Below, piece after piece: positions 4,996 through 5,140 of a stretch of DNA of 5,140 bases. The position numbers and the translations under genes were made by a program. The notes beneath the pieces are model-generated. The model saw nothing but the letters and a program-made list of their open reading frames with translations. It searched no databases and was not told where the DNA came from. How positions within the stretch are numbered: position 1 is the first letter of the stretch; each line of letters opens with the position of its first letter. The stretch is from Candidatus Aminicenantota bacterium (lineage in GTDB: Bacteria > Acidobacteriota > Aminicenantia > UBA2199). The DNA is taken from NCBI GenBank assembly GCA_030671465.1, contig DAOVIP010000171.1, positions 1-5,140 on the forward strand, written 5' to 3'.

Positions 4996-5140
4996 ATGGC
5001 CAAACGTTTAGAAGTTTACAAATGTGAAATCTGTGGAAATATAGTTGAAGCGATTCACGGGGGGGGCGGAGAACTGGTTTGTGGTGGCCAGCCCATGACC
5101 CTGTTGAAAGAAAATACGGTTGATGCCTCAACCGAAAAAC
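4996..5140 (+). CDS. dfx: Desulfoferrodoxin (superoxide reductase), N-terminal part, cut by window end
   Basis: AAGGAGG (4983-4989) stands six bases before the ATG. The 48 visible residues match the N-terminal desulforedoxin-like domain of two-iron superoxide reductases: [20 protein letters not shown], then the QPM and [11 protein letters not shown] segments. Superoxide reductases turn superoxide into H2O2 at a C-terminal His4-Cys iron site (centre II), which lies outside this window. The N-terminal centre I iron normally needs four cysteines in the pattern CxxC...CC. Here C10, C13 and C29 are present but the position after C29 is glycine (LVCGGQPM rather than LVCCGQPM), so one expected ligand is missing. 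The eight-G run at 5059-5066 encodes the glycine stretch in frame with no length change from the family. The gene ends the visible operon, behind rubrerythrin and rubredoxin, its likely peroxide-removing and electron-donating partners. Confidence 0.93.
   Translation, partial: MAKRLEVYKCEICGNIVEAIHGGGGELVCGGQPMTLLKENTVDASTEK

Noticed and set aside
5059..5066. Eight-G run in the desulfoferrodoxin gene as a possible frameshift
   Set aside because: The reading frame continues with family-typical residues and the usual glycine count on both sides, so the run length appears correct.
4739..5131. Minus-strand open frame of 130 codons opposite the rbr end and dfx
   Set aside because: It is antisense to the rubredoxin domain of rubrerythrin and to desulfoferrodoxin, both of which have complete motifs; no sign of independent coding.

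Overview
The window looks like part of the chromosome of a strictly anaerobic, probably sulfate-reducing bacterium of the Desulfobacterota (Desulfobacter/Desulfobacula-like). This is inferred from gene content: a rubredoxin, flavodiiron protein, rubrerythrin and desulfoferrodoxin cluster under a PerR-type regulator, a bacterial archaemetzincin, an RseC-family protein and a sigma-54 activator. Base composition is moderate, with AT-rich intergenic DNA. I see no mobile element, RNA gene or CRISPR array.

Left part (1-1476, plus strand). The window opens inside a sigma-54-dependent Fis-family activator, just before its Walker B motif. Its stop codon touches the start codon of an archaemetzincin (M54) metalloprotease gene. 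A well-formed sigma-70-type promoter (TTGACA-N17-TAAAAT) then drives a small TatA-type twin-arginine translocase subunit. The end of tatA is odd. An in-frame A AAA AAG heptamer precedes an immediate -1 frame stop, while the zero frame runs on 18 codons past that stop's position and overlaps the next gene tail to tail.

Middle part (1463-2102). An RseC/MucC-family membrane protein with three clustered cysteines lies on the minus strand. Its own promoter lies upstream and fixes the start at the third possible codon. The divergent intergenic region holds the promoter of the oxidative-stress operon and an elaborate AT-rich operator: a perfect 15-bp inverted repeat, an overlapping 33-bp-period direct repeat, and five ATTGTANT half-sites.

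Right part (2103-5140, plus strand). This is a compact operon: perR, rubredoxin (too short for many gene finders), flavodiiron protein (rubredoxin:oxygen oxidoreductase), a stand-alone ferritin-like di-iron protein, rubrerythrin, and the start of desulfoferrodoxin (superoxide reductase). Together they form a reductive defence. Rubredoxin would carry electrons to the flavodiiron protein (O2 to water), to rubrerythrin (H2O2 to water) and to superoxide reductase (superoxide to H2O2). PerR would sense peroxide and control the set, including itself. The gene families are all known. The points most worth a second look are the tatA frameshift signal, the loss of one iron-ligand cysteine in desulfoferrodoxin (C30 to G), the operator architecture, and the uncharacterised ferritin-like protein inside the operon.
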